From assembly GCA_036732565.1 (NCBI GenBank), contig DAINCF010000055.1, forward strand, positions 1 through 20,354: DNA of 20,354 nucleotides. Direction: 5' to 3'. Of this stretch, positions 1 through 6,108 are shown in pieces. A program made the position numbers and the translations under genes. The DNA is from JAIVJN01 sp036732565. Its GTDB lineage: Bacteria; Acidobacteriota; Vicinamibacteria; Vicinamibacterales; UBA2999. Position 1 is the first letter of the stretch, and each line of letters begins with the position of its first letter. The notes below the pieces were generated by a model. The model had not been told where the DNA came from and searched no databases. It was given only the letters and a program-made list of their open reading frames with translations.

Positions 1-1688
1 GCCGCCGCGGTCGCCGTGGGCGGCGCTCCCTGTCGCACCATCAGGCGGTTCGTGACGCCATAGCTGAAGCGGGTCACGTTGCCGAACACCTGGTCGTAGA
101 TCGCGCCCAGTTGGACGATCTGCAGACGGTTGTCGATCGGCGTCGTTCGCTGGATGGAGAAGTTCGGCTCGATGATGTGCTTCATCCGCGTGCCGGTCTC
201 GCTTGGAGCGAACACTTTACTGAACACTGGGCCGATCAACTCCGCTCGCATGTCCGCGTACCGTCGCGTGAGCGGGACTTCGACTTGCCGGTTGTTCGCG
301 TCCAGGCTCTCCGTGTAATAGGTGTAGCGGTACGCCAGAGACGTGTTCAGTGTCAGATACGGCAGATTGGTCAGCGGCGATCGAATCGACGGCGTGAAAT
401 CGACGCGTCCGATGCTGTTGTCGCTCACGATCGTGCCGCCCTGGCCGTCATCCTGGTTGCCGATATACAGCACACGGGCCGCTTCACCGCTGGCGGAGAA
501 ATAGAGCGGCAACCGGCCGATCCGGCGACTGGAGAGCGCGCTCTGGATGGACGGTGAGTAGCCGTTGACGACGGAGGACGTCGTGCTGAAGAACTGTTCG
601 GCCCGCTGGTAGTTGCCCGTCAGGCTCACGCCGCCCCACGCGCCGGAGAGGCTGCCGTTGATCAGACGCTGGCTGAGCGACGCGGTATAGGGATTCTGGT
701 TGTACAGCTGCTGGGTCGTGATGTCCGAGAAGTAATCGAGTCGCCCGCGGGCGCGCAACCCATACGGCAGCTGGTGCGCCAGATTCCCTCGCAGCTCGTA
801 CGACTCCCTGCCGGGATTTGCGATGTTGTCTGAAATCGTCGACGGATCCGTGTTCAGCCGGTAGAAGCGGATGTCGCCGTTCGACCGCGCGTTGGCGACG
901 TAGCGATACTCGCTGCCGTACCCTTGGCCGCGCGATCCGTACCAATCGTGCATCAGCGTCACATCTTGGCTGCGATCGATGGCCCAGAAGAACGCGTTGC
1001 TCAGCGACTGGCCCTGGATCGTCGAGCTGCCGTACGTCGGCATCAAAAAACCCGTCGCGCGCCCATCGTCCTGGATCGGAAAGTACATCCAGGGCAGGTA
1101 GAACACCGGCACGTCCTTGACGCGCATGACGGCGTTCCGCAGGATCGCCCAGTCGTTCAGGTTGATGGTGGCCGACTTGCTGACGACTTCCCATCGCGGT
1201 GTTGGTTGTACGCATGACGTGAAGCCGCCGCGCGTGATCTTGTAGCGATCCTCGCCGACCTTTTCGATGACCTCGCCGTAGAAATACACGTCCGGCTCGA
1301 GGCTTCCGAACATGTTGATGTCTTCTTGGCCGCGTGTGCCCAGGTCCGCGATACCCGAAGCCGTGTAGAAAATGCCGAGCTTGCTCCGCGTGTTGAAGTC
1401 GACGCGCTCGGCGGAGAGACGCGACGTCGGCGTGACCAGAAGCACGTTGCCCGACGCCTTCAGTTCACCCGTGCTCGTGTTCCAGACGGCTTCATCAGCG
1501 GCAAGCCGCTGGCCGGCATTCGGCCCCTCGCCCTGGACTTCGACCTGGCCAGTGAGCCGAACGGTGTCGGCATCGATGCGTTCGAACGTGAACTGTTTAT
1601 TGGCCCACCCGCTCACCTGTGCAGCGGCAGGACGGGTGGCAGTGAGGCACAGCGCAATCGTGGCGAGGACGAACGTGGAACGTGACAT
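1..1688 (-). CDS. lptD: LPS-assembly outer-membrane protein LptD, 3'-truncated by window edge
   Basis: This frame is open from 1730 down to base 1 with no stop, so the C-terminus lies outside the window; about 562 residues are present. LptD is the outer-membrane beta-barrel that, with LptE, inserts lipopolysaccharide into the outer leaflet. The start at 1688 gives a clean signal peptide (MSRSTFVLATIALCLTATRPAAA, cut before QVSG); an in-frame ATG at 1730 would add 14 residues and has no better ribosome site. After the signal comes an LptA/OstA-like domain (about residues 30-105), a conserved Cys in an FTSC motif near residue 158, the family block YLPWMYFPIQDDGRATGF near 200-215, then alternating aromatic/polar barrel strands. 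It follows folC closely (45 bp) and is probably the last visible gene of the minus operon. Identification rests on these motifs; LPS itself is inferred. Confidence 0.92.
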   Translation of the reverse strand, partial: MSRSTFVLATIALCLTATRPAAAQVSGWANKQFTFERIDADTVRLTGQVEVQGEGPNAGQRLAADEAVWNTSTGELKASGNVLLVTPTSRLSAERVDFNTRSKLGIFYTASGIADLGTRGQEDINMFGSLEPDVYFYGEVIEKVGEDRYKITRGGFTSCVQPTPRWEVVSKSATINLNDWAILRNAVMRVKDVPVFYLPWMYFPIQDDGRATGFLMPTYGSSTIQGQSLSNAFFWAIDRSQDVTLMHDWYGSRGQGYGSEYRYVANARSNGDIRFYRLNTDPSTISDNIANPGRESYELRGNLAHQLPYGLRARGRLDYFSDITTQQLYNQNPYTASLSQRLINGSLSGAWGGVSLTGNYQRAEQFFSTTSSVVNGYSPSIQSALSSRRIGRLPLYFSASGEAARVLYIGNQDDGQGGTIVSDNSIGRVDFTPSIRSPLTNLPYLTLNTSLAYRYTYYTESLDANNRQVEVPLTRRYADMRAELIGPVFSKVFAPSETGTRMKHIIEPNFSIQRTTPIDNRLQIVQLGAIYDQVFGNVTRFSYGVTNRLMVRQGAPPTATAA

Positions 1689-1732
1689 GCGGTTCGACGT
1701 GGCAGGCAGACCGAAGAATAGCACGGTCATTG

Positions 1733-1745
1733 CTTAGGAGATGTC
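1733..1745 (+). repeat. 13-mer shared with the inverted repeat at 4881-4949
   Basis: The 13 bases CTTAGGAGATGTC recur exactly at 4934-4946 and, reverse-complemented, at 4884-4896. Here they form the last codons and stop of folC (Asp-Ile-Ser-stop) at the folC/lptD junction. This is possibly half of a palindromic element; chance cannot be excluded. Confidence 0.5.
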
Positions 1746-3086
1746 CGGGCGCGCCCCGCTCTCGATCAACCGCGCACGCAGTGGACCAATGAGGTAAATC
1801 GAGCCTGCCGCGACGGCGGCTGGTGCCTCCGCAAGCGCCTGCTGGACGGCGGCTTCCGGATTGGCCTCCTCACGCACCGGCAGATCCGGCGCCACACGTG
1901 CGATCGCCGCGGCGAGCAGCGTCGCTTTCATCGCGCGCGGAGACGAAGCCTCCGTCGTGATGATGGACGAGGCAATCGGGACGATCGCGTCGAGCATCCC
2001 GTCGACGTCCTTGTCCTGCATGATGCCGAGCACGATCGGGAGCGGCGCGGCTCCGGCCTCCCGCACGTACTCCGCAAGCGCTCGCGCGCCGGCGGGGTTG
2101 TGAGCCGCGTCGATCAGCAGACGTCGGGCCCTTTCGTCAGGCCTGCCTCGCCCTAGCGGCCGCGTTGAAGCGGAGCGGGGAATCTCCAGCCACTCCAGCC
2201 GCGCCGGCCACCGCGCGCCACCGAGGCCGGCGACGATGTCGTCCGATCCCACGGCGATGCCGGCTTCGTCGCAGCATTCGAGCACTCGAAGCGCGACCAG
2301 CGCGTTGGCCGCTTGATGTCGTCCATGCAGGGCGAGGCGCAGGGGTGGATACGCGCGCGTCGGCGTCGAGACTCTGATGGTCGCCACGCCGCGCTCCATC
2401 GAGACGTCGACGCCCGCGCCAGTGGCCACGTCGATGAGCGGTGCGTGTTTCTCGTGGCACGAGGCGGCGATCGTTCGGTGCGCCTCGGCCGACACCTCGC
2501 CGACGATCATCGGCACGTCCGGCTTGGCGATGCCCGCCTTTTCCATGGCAATCTCGGGCAGCGTTCGACCCAGATGGCGTTCGTGGTCGAAATCGATCGA
2601 GGTGATTGCCGTCACGGCTGGAGATAAGACGTTGGTGGCGTCGAAGCGGCCGCCGAGACCGACCTCGATCACGCCGACCTCCACGCTTCCCCGCCGGAAC
2701 CACTCGAACGCCATCGCCGTCGTGACTTCGAAAAACGTGGGCAGCACTGAGAGAGTGCCGTCGACGCGCAGCTGGTCGATCGCCGCGAATACGTCCGAGG
2801 CGAGCTGTTCGAGCTCAGCCGACGTCACCGGCACGCCGTCGATCTCGAAGCGCTCTTCCAACCGATCGAGGTGTGGCGAGGTATAGCGCCCAGTACGATG
2901 GCCGGCGTGCCGGATGGCCGTCTCCACCATCGCCGTCACCGAGCCCTTGCCGTTGGTGCCGGCGATGTGCACGGCTCGCCACGAGCGCTCGGGATGCTGC
3001 AGCGCGTCGAGCAGCGTGCGGATGTTGTCCAGACCGAGCTTGATGCCGAACTGTTCGAGGGCGAAGAGGCGAGTGAGTGCAGACAC
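1734..3086 (-). CDS. folC: Bifunctional folylpolyglutamate/dihydrofolate synthase FolC
   Basis: This is an ATP-dependent cytosolic ligase that adds glutamate to dihydropteroate and to tetrahydrofolate. The 450 residues match the usual family length. The P-loop HIAGTNGKGS lies at residues 40-49, followed by RYTSPHL (substrate loop), GLGGRFDATNVL, and DHERHLGRTLPEIAMEKAGI, the Mur-ligase-type segment that includes the modified lysine. DAAHNPAGA marks the C-terminal domain. The start is GTG with no clear Shine-Dalgarno sequence; no other start lies nearby in frame. It lies downstream of accD (137-bp gap) and just upstream of lptD. The accD-folC order is common in bacteria. The last codons and the stop lie in a repeated 13-mer. 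Confidence 0.95.
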   Translation of the reverse strand: MSALTRLFALEQFGIKLGLDNIRTLLDALQHPERSWRAVHIAGTNGKGSVTAMVETAIRHAGHRTGRYTSPHLDRLEERFEIDGVPVTSAELEQLASDVFAAIDQLRVDGTLSVLPTFFEVTTAMAFEWFRRGSVEVGVIEVGLGGRFDATNVLSPAVTAITSIDFDHERHLGRTLPEIAMEKAGIAKPDVPMIVGEVSAEAHRTIAASCHEKHAPLIDVATGAGVDVSMERGVATIRVSTPTRAYPPLRLALHGRHQAANALVALRVLECCDEAGIAVGSDDIVAGLGGARWPARLEWLEIPRSASTRPLGRGRPDERARRLLIDAAHNPAGARALAEYVREAGAAPLPIVLGIMQDKDVDGMLDAIVPIASSIITTEASSPRAMKATLLAAAIARVAPDLPVREEANPEAAVQQALAEAPAAVAAGSIYLIGPLRARLIESGARPDIS

Positions 3087-3174
3087 GGGAAGAGCGACGA
3101 CGCGTGAGCAGATTTCTAGTGGAGCGTATCAGCGAAAAGTGAAATCTCCAACACCGTCGCTCGGCGCAGTGTTC

Positions 3175-3199
3175 GGGCTCGTTCCGTAGGAACGGGCCC
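3175..3199. repeat. Intergenic hairpin between accD and folC
   Basis: GGGCTCGTTCC (3175-3185) pairs with GGAACGGGCCC (3189-3199) over 11 bp with one G-T pair and a 3-base loop. No T-run follows on the minus strand, so a terminator is unlikely. It could be an RNA processing site or a degenerate palindromic repeat. The rest of the 137-bp gap (3087-3223) shows only a weak 7-bp inverted repeat, AGATTTC/GAAATCT (3110-3116/3141-3147). Confidence 0.55.
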
Positions 3200-3223
3200 C
3201 ATGGAAATCAATCGCACATCCCA

Positions 3224-4099
3224 CTAAGACGCGCTCGGCGTCGCCTCCACGCGGGCGGTCGCACCCATGAAGCCGAGCGCGCGCGCAATCATGGGCTTGA
3301 GCTCGCGACGATCGATGACCAGGTCGAGCATGCCGCGCTCGAGCAGGAACTCGCTGCGCTGAAATCCCTCGGGCAGCTTCTGGCGGATCGTCTGCTCGAT
3401 GACGCGAGGACCGGCGAAGCCGATCAACGCCTTGGGCTCGGCGATGTTGAGATCCCCGAGCATCGCGAAGCTGGCGGTCACACCGCCGGTGGTCGGGTCG
3501 GTCAGGACGGAGAGAAAGGGCAGGCCGGCGCGATCGAGCCGCGCCAGCGCCGCCGACACCTTGGCCATCTGCATCAGCGACAGTGCGCCTTCCATCATGC
3601 GCGCGCCGCCGGAGCAGGAGACGATGATCACCGGCAGCTTGCGCTCGAGCGCGGCTTCGATACCGCGCACGATGCGCTCACCCATCACGACGCCCATGCT
3701 GCCGCCGATGAATGCGTACTCCATCGCGGCGACGACGGTCTCGATGCCCTCGATCTTGCCGATGCCGACGATGATCGCGTCGGGCTGCCCCGTCGCGCGC
3801 CGGCTGGCGGTGAGGCGATCCTTGTAGGGCTTGGTGTCCGTGAACTTCAGTGGGTCGTTGGACTGGAGACCGGCATCGATCTCCACCCACTGCTCATCGT
3901 CGAAGAGCGTGCGCAGGCGCTCGGTCGCGTTGAGACGGAAGTGGTGCGCGCACTTCTGACAGACCCCGAGGTTCTTGGTCAGATCCTTCTGATAGATGAT
4001 CGTGTCGCACTCGGGACACTTGACCCAGAGACCCTCAGGGACTCGGCTGGTCTTCTCCGGCGTCGCGATCGGCTTGCGCGCCTTCTTGAACCACGCCAT
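3224..4099 (-). CDS. accD: Acetyl-CoA carboxylase carboxyltransferase subunit beta
   Basis: AccD forms the zinc-bearing half of the carboxyltransferase that, with AccA, moves carboxyl from biotin to acetyl-CoA to make malonyl-CoA for fatty acid synthesis. The 291 residues match the family. A four-cysteine zinc ribbon is present (C28, C31, C47, C50), followed by the crotonase-fold domain with the conserved stretches GGSMGVVMGERI, CSGGARMMEGALSLMQMAK, DPTTGGVTASFAMLGD and GFAGPRVIEQT. The ATG at 4099 is preceded by GAGGG at a 5-base spacing. It is 42 bp downstream of the kinase gene, with a compact palindrome in that gap. No accA is in the window. Confidence 0.96.
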   Translation of the reverse strand: MAWFKKARKPIATPEKTSRVPEGLWVKCPECDTIIYQKDLTKNLGVCQKCAHHFRLNATERLRTLFDDEQWVEIDAGLQSNDPLKFTDTKPYKDRLTASRRATGQPDAIIVGIGKIEGIETVVAAMEYAFIGGSMGVVMGERIVRGIEAALERKLPVIIVSCSGGARMMEGALSLMQMAKVSAALARLDRAGLPFLSVLTDPTTGGVTASFAMLGDLNIAEPKALIGFAGPRVIEQTIRQKLPEGFQRSEFLLERGMLDLVIDRRELKPMIARALGFMGATARVEATPSAS

Positions 4100-4118
4100 A
4101 AGCCCTCAGCTTACACCG

Positions 4119-4144
4119 TAGGGGCGGTTGGCGAACCGCCCCTA
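4119..4144. repeat. 26-bp compact palindrome overlapping the kinase stop codon
   Basis: The arms TAGGGGCGGTT and AACCGCCCCTA (11 bp, perfect) flank a 4-base loop GGCG. The outer CTA on the plus strand is the TAG stop of the deoxynucleoside kinase on the minus strand, so the element forms the gene's 3' end. A nearly identical copy (24 of 26 bases) lies inside tgt at 12290-12315. There is no T-run, so it does not look like an intrinsic terminator. Confidence 0.85.
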
Positions 4145-4783
4145 GGTCGTCCGCGGCACATAGTACCGCGTGCCTTTGCCCATCCCCTTGACCTGCCGCA
4201 CGAGGTCGTCCAGCGCTTCGTCATTGGCCTCGGGATCGAACTGCGAGGTCTCGATCACGAGTAACGGCGTTGCGGTGTAGTGGAAGAAGAAATGCTGGTA
4301 GGCCTCGTTGAGCTCGCGCAGGTACTCCTCGTCCGGCTGCGGCAGCTCGCGCTCGGGATCCGCGGGCTGTGCCTTGATGCGCTCGAGCAGCACCTCGGTG
4401 GGCGCTTGAAGGTAGAGCACCAGATCGGGGGACGGCACGTCCCTCGCCAGCAGATCGTACAGACGCTGATAGATGAAGAGCTCGTTGTCGTCGAGGTTCA
4501 GAAACGCGAAGATCTTGTCCTTGTCGAGCACGTAGTCGCAGACCAACGTGTGTTCGAAGAGGCTCGCTTGCCGCAGGTTCGAGAGCTGACGATGGCGGCT
4601 CAGCAGGTAGAACAACTGGGCTTGCAGCGCCGCGCCCGGACGTTCCTGGTAGAAGTCGGCGAGGAAGGGATTGTCGGCGTCCTCGGTGATTGCGGTACCC
4701 TCGAGCCGCGCGGCCAGCCGCCGTGCCAAGCGCGTTTTGCCGACGCCGATAGGGCCCTCGATGGCGATGTACCGGAACGCCAC
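4142..4783 (-). CDS. Deoxynucleoside kinase (dNK family)
   Basis: This predicted cytosolic kinase phosphorylates a deoxynucleoside with ATP in nucleotide salvage. From the GTG at 4783 it has 213 residues, usual for bacterial deoxyadenosine/deoxyguanosine-type kinases. It has a P-loop GPIGVGKT (residues 10-17), the ED.DNPFL..FY block, Q.FYLLSRHRQ, a CDYVLDKDKIFA segment (DRY/DRS-like region), PDLVLYLQAP, and an LNEAYQHFFFHY region. The frame is open upstream to 4888, but the family N-terminus (VAFRYIAIEGPIG) begins exactly at 4783, and a -10-like box lies just upstream, so the longer start is unlikely. The stop codon lies in a palindromic repeat. It is probably first in the operon with accD, folC and lptD. 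Substrate preference cannot be read from sequence alone. Confidence 0.88.
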   Translation of the reverse strand: MAFRYIAIEGPIGVGKTRLARRLAARLEGTAITEDADNPFLADFYQERPGAALQAQLFYLLSRHRQLSNLRQASLFEHTLVCDYVLDKDKIFAFLNLDDNELFIYQRLYDLLARDVPSPDLVLYLQAPTEVLLERIKAQPADPERELPQPDEEYLRELNEAYQHFFFHYTATPLLVIETSQFDPEANDEALDDLVRQVKGMGKGTRYYVPRTT

Positions 4784-4792
4784 TGCGCCGCG

Positions 4793-4798
4793 AGTATA
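4793..4798 (-). promoter_or_regulatory. Possible -10 box (TATACT) for the kinase operon
   Basis: On the minus strand TATACT ends 9 bases before the GTG at 4783, which would start transcription at or very near the start codon (leaderless mRNA). No convincing -35 box lies 16-18 bases further upstream. The box overlaps the outer arm of the inverted repeat 4796-4855. Confidence 0.4.
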
Positions 4799-4855
4799 GC
4801 AGCGAAGCTCGGTCGTCCCGCCGACTGCGCGAGGGGGTTGTTGCTTCGCTGCTAT
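4796..4855. repeat. 13-bp inverted repeat with 34-base loop
   Basis: ATAGCAGCGAAGC (4796-4808) is the exact reverse complement of GCTTCGCTGCTAT (4843-4855). It sits in the divergent intergenic region beside a tight GC hairpin and a second, longer inverted repeat. It overlaps the proposed -10 box of the kinase gene, so it could be an operator or a mobile-repeat remnant. Confidence 0.75.
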
Positions 4856-4863
4856 GTTGTTCT

Positions 4864-4880
4864 GCCCCGCTCCGCGGGGC
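4864..4880. repeat. Tight GC hairpin
   Basis: GCCCCGC and GCGGGGC (7 bp each) flank a TCC loop. It lies between two long-loop inverted repeats. A similar GCCCC/GGGGC hairpin occupies the same relative place at 15921-15933. There is no T-run on either side. Confidence 0.7.
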
Positions 4881-4949
4881 CTAGACATCTCCTAAGGCGT
4901 GTGGGCAATATGCTCGATCTCCACGGCCTCAGCCTTAGGAGATGTCTAG
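4881..4949. repeat. 18-bp inverted repeat with 33-base loop
   Basis: CTAGACATCTCCTAAGGC (4881-4898) is the exact reverse complement of 4932-4949. The right arm contains an ATG (4942) in frame with the enolase-family gene, which may mislead start calling. Thirteen bases of each arm recur at the folC 3' end (1733-1745). Confidence 0.85.
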
Positions 4950-4980
4950 CAGGACGGCATGGTATCGTTCCGCTTGGACG

Positions 4981-6108
4981 ATGAAAATCACTCGACTCGA
5001 GCTGCGGTTGTGCCGCATGCCGCTCGTCACTTTCTTCGAGACGAGCTTCGGCCGCTCGTACGATCGGACGTTCCTGCTGGTGCGCCTCGAAGGCGCGGGG
5101 CATGAAGGATGGGGCGAGGCGGTCGCCGAGGCCAACCCGTACTACAGCTCCGAGACGACCGAGACGGCGTGGCACATCATCACGGAGTTCCTGGCGCCGC
5201 TCGTGTTCGGCACGGAGTTCACAGATCCGCACGAAGTGTTTCCTACGCTTCGGCGAGTCCGCGGCCACAACATGGCCAAGGCCGCCGTGGAAATGGCCGC
5301 GTGGGACCTCTTCGCGCGGGTCAACGGCCAACCGTTGAGCGCGCTGCTCGGCGGCACGCGTCGCGCCATTGCGTCGGGCGTCTCGATCGGCATCCAGGAC
5401 AGCATCGATCAATTGCTGGGCCGCATCGAGCACGAGCTCGCGGCCGGCTACCGTCGGATCAAGATCAAGATCAAACCCGGCTGGGACGTGGACGTCGCGT
5501 CGCGTGTGCGGGCACGTTTCCCGGATGTCGCGCTGATGGTGGATGCCAACGCCGCCTACACCGTCGACGATGCCGCGCATCTCGCGCGACTCGACGCGCT
5601 CAATCTCATGATGATCGAGCAGCCGCTCGACTATGACGATGTGACGGATCACGCGACGCTGCAGCGCGCGCTGACCACGCCGATCTGTCTCGACGAGTCG
5701 ATCCACACCGTGCGCATCGCCAAGGACGCCATCGAGGCCGGCGCGTGCAAGATCATCAACATCAAGCCGGGTCGGGTCGGCGGTCACCGTGAATCGATTC
5801 GGCTGCACGACCTATGTGCGTCGCACGACATTCCGGTGTGGCACGGCGGCATGCTCGAAACGGGCATCGGACGCGCCCACAACATCCACCTGGCGAGCTT
5901 GCCGAACTTCACGCTGCCGGGCGACATCGCGGCGAGCAAACGCTACTACGACACAGACCTGATCGACCCGGCCATCGACGTCCGCTCTGACGGGACCATT
6001 CCGGTGCCGGATGGCCCCGGCATCGGCGTGCGTATCGTCCGCGAGCGTGTCGATCGCGTGACCCAACGCCTGGCCGTGCTCGAACCTTCTGCCGTGACCA
6101 CCGCATGA
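4981..6108 (+). CDS. Enolase-superfamily N-acylamino acid racemase / o-succinylbenzoate synthase
   Basis: The 375 residues match the NSAR/OSBS subfamily, whose members perform 2-succinylbenzoate synthesis (menaquinone), N-succinylamino acid racemisation, or both. Expected catalytic residues are present: K161/K163 in the KIKIK segment, metal ligands D188 (VDAN), E213 (MIEQPL) and D238 (LDES), and K262 (NIKPGRVGG). Family blocks RGHNMAKAAVEMAAWDL, GMLETGIGRAHN and LPNFTLPGDI are intact. ATG 4981 begins the conserved MKITRLELRL. The in-frame ATG at 4942 lies in an inverted-repeat arm and adds 13 unconserved residues. No men genes are nearby, so context does not decide the reaction. The stop overlaps the next gene's start by 4 bases (ATGA), indicating translational coupling. 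Confidence 0.9.
   Translation: MKITRLELRLCRMPLVTFFETSFGRSYDRTFLLVRLEGAGHEGWGEAVAEANPYYSSETTETAWHIITEFLAPLVFGTEFTDPHEVFPTLRRVRGHNMAKAAVEMAAWDLFARVNGQPLSALLGGTRRAIASGVSIGIQDSIDQLLGRIEHELAAGYRRIKIKIKPGWDVDVASRVRARFPDVALMVDANAAYTVDDAAHLARLDALNLMMIEQPLDYDDVTDHATLQRALTTPICLDESIHTVRIAKDAIEAGACKIINIKPGRVGGHRESIRLHDLCASHDIPVWHGGMLETGIGRAHNIHLASLPNFTLPGDIAASKRYYDTDLIDPAIDVRSDGTIPVPDGPGIGVRIVRERVDRVTQRLAVLEPSAVTTA

Noticed and set aside
484..1215. 243-residue minus-strand ORF
   Set aside because: It is a shadow in another frame of lptD; its Arg-rich, motif-free translation contrasts with the clear LptD frame that runs through the whole stretch.
4942..4980. Upstream ATG start for the racemase gene
   Set aside because: It lies in the arm of an 18-bp inverted repeat and adds unconserved residues; the family N-terminus begins at 4981.
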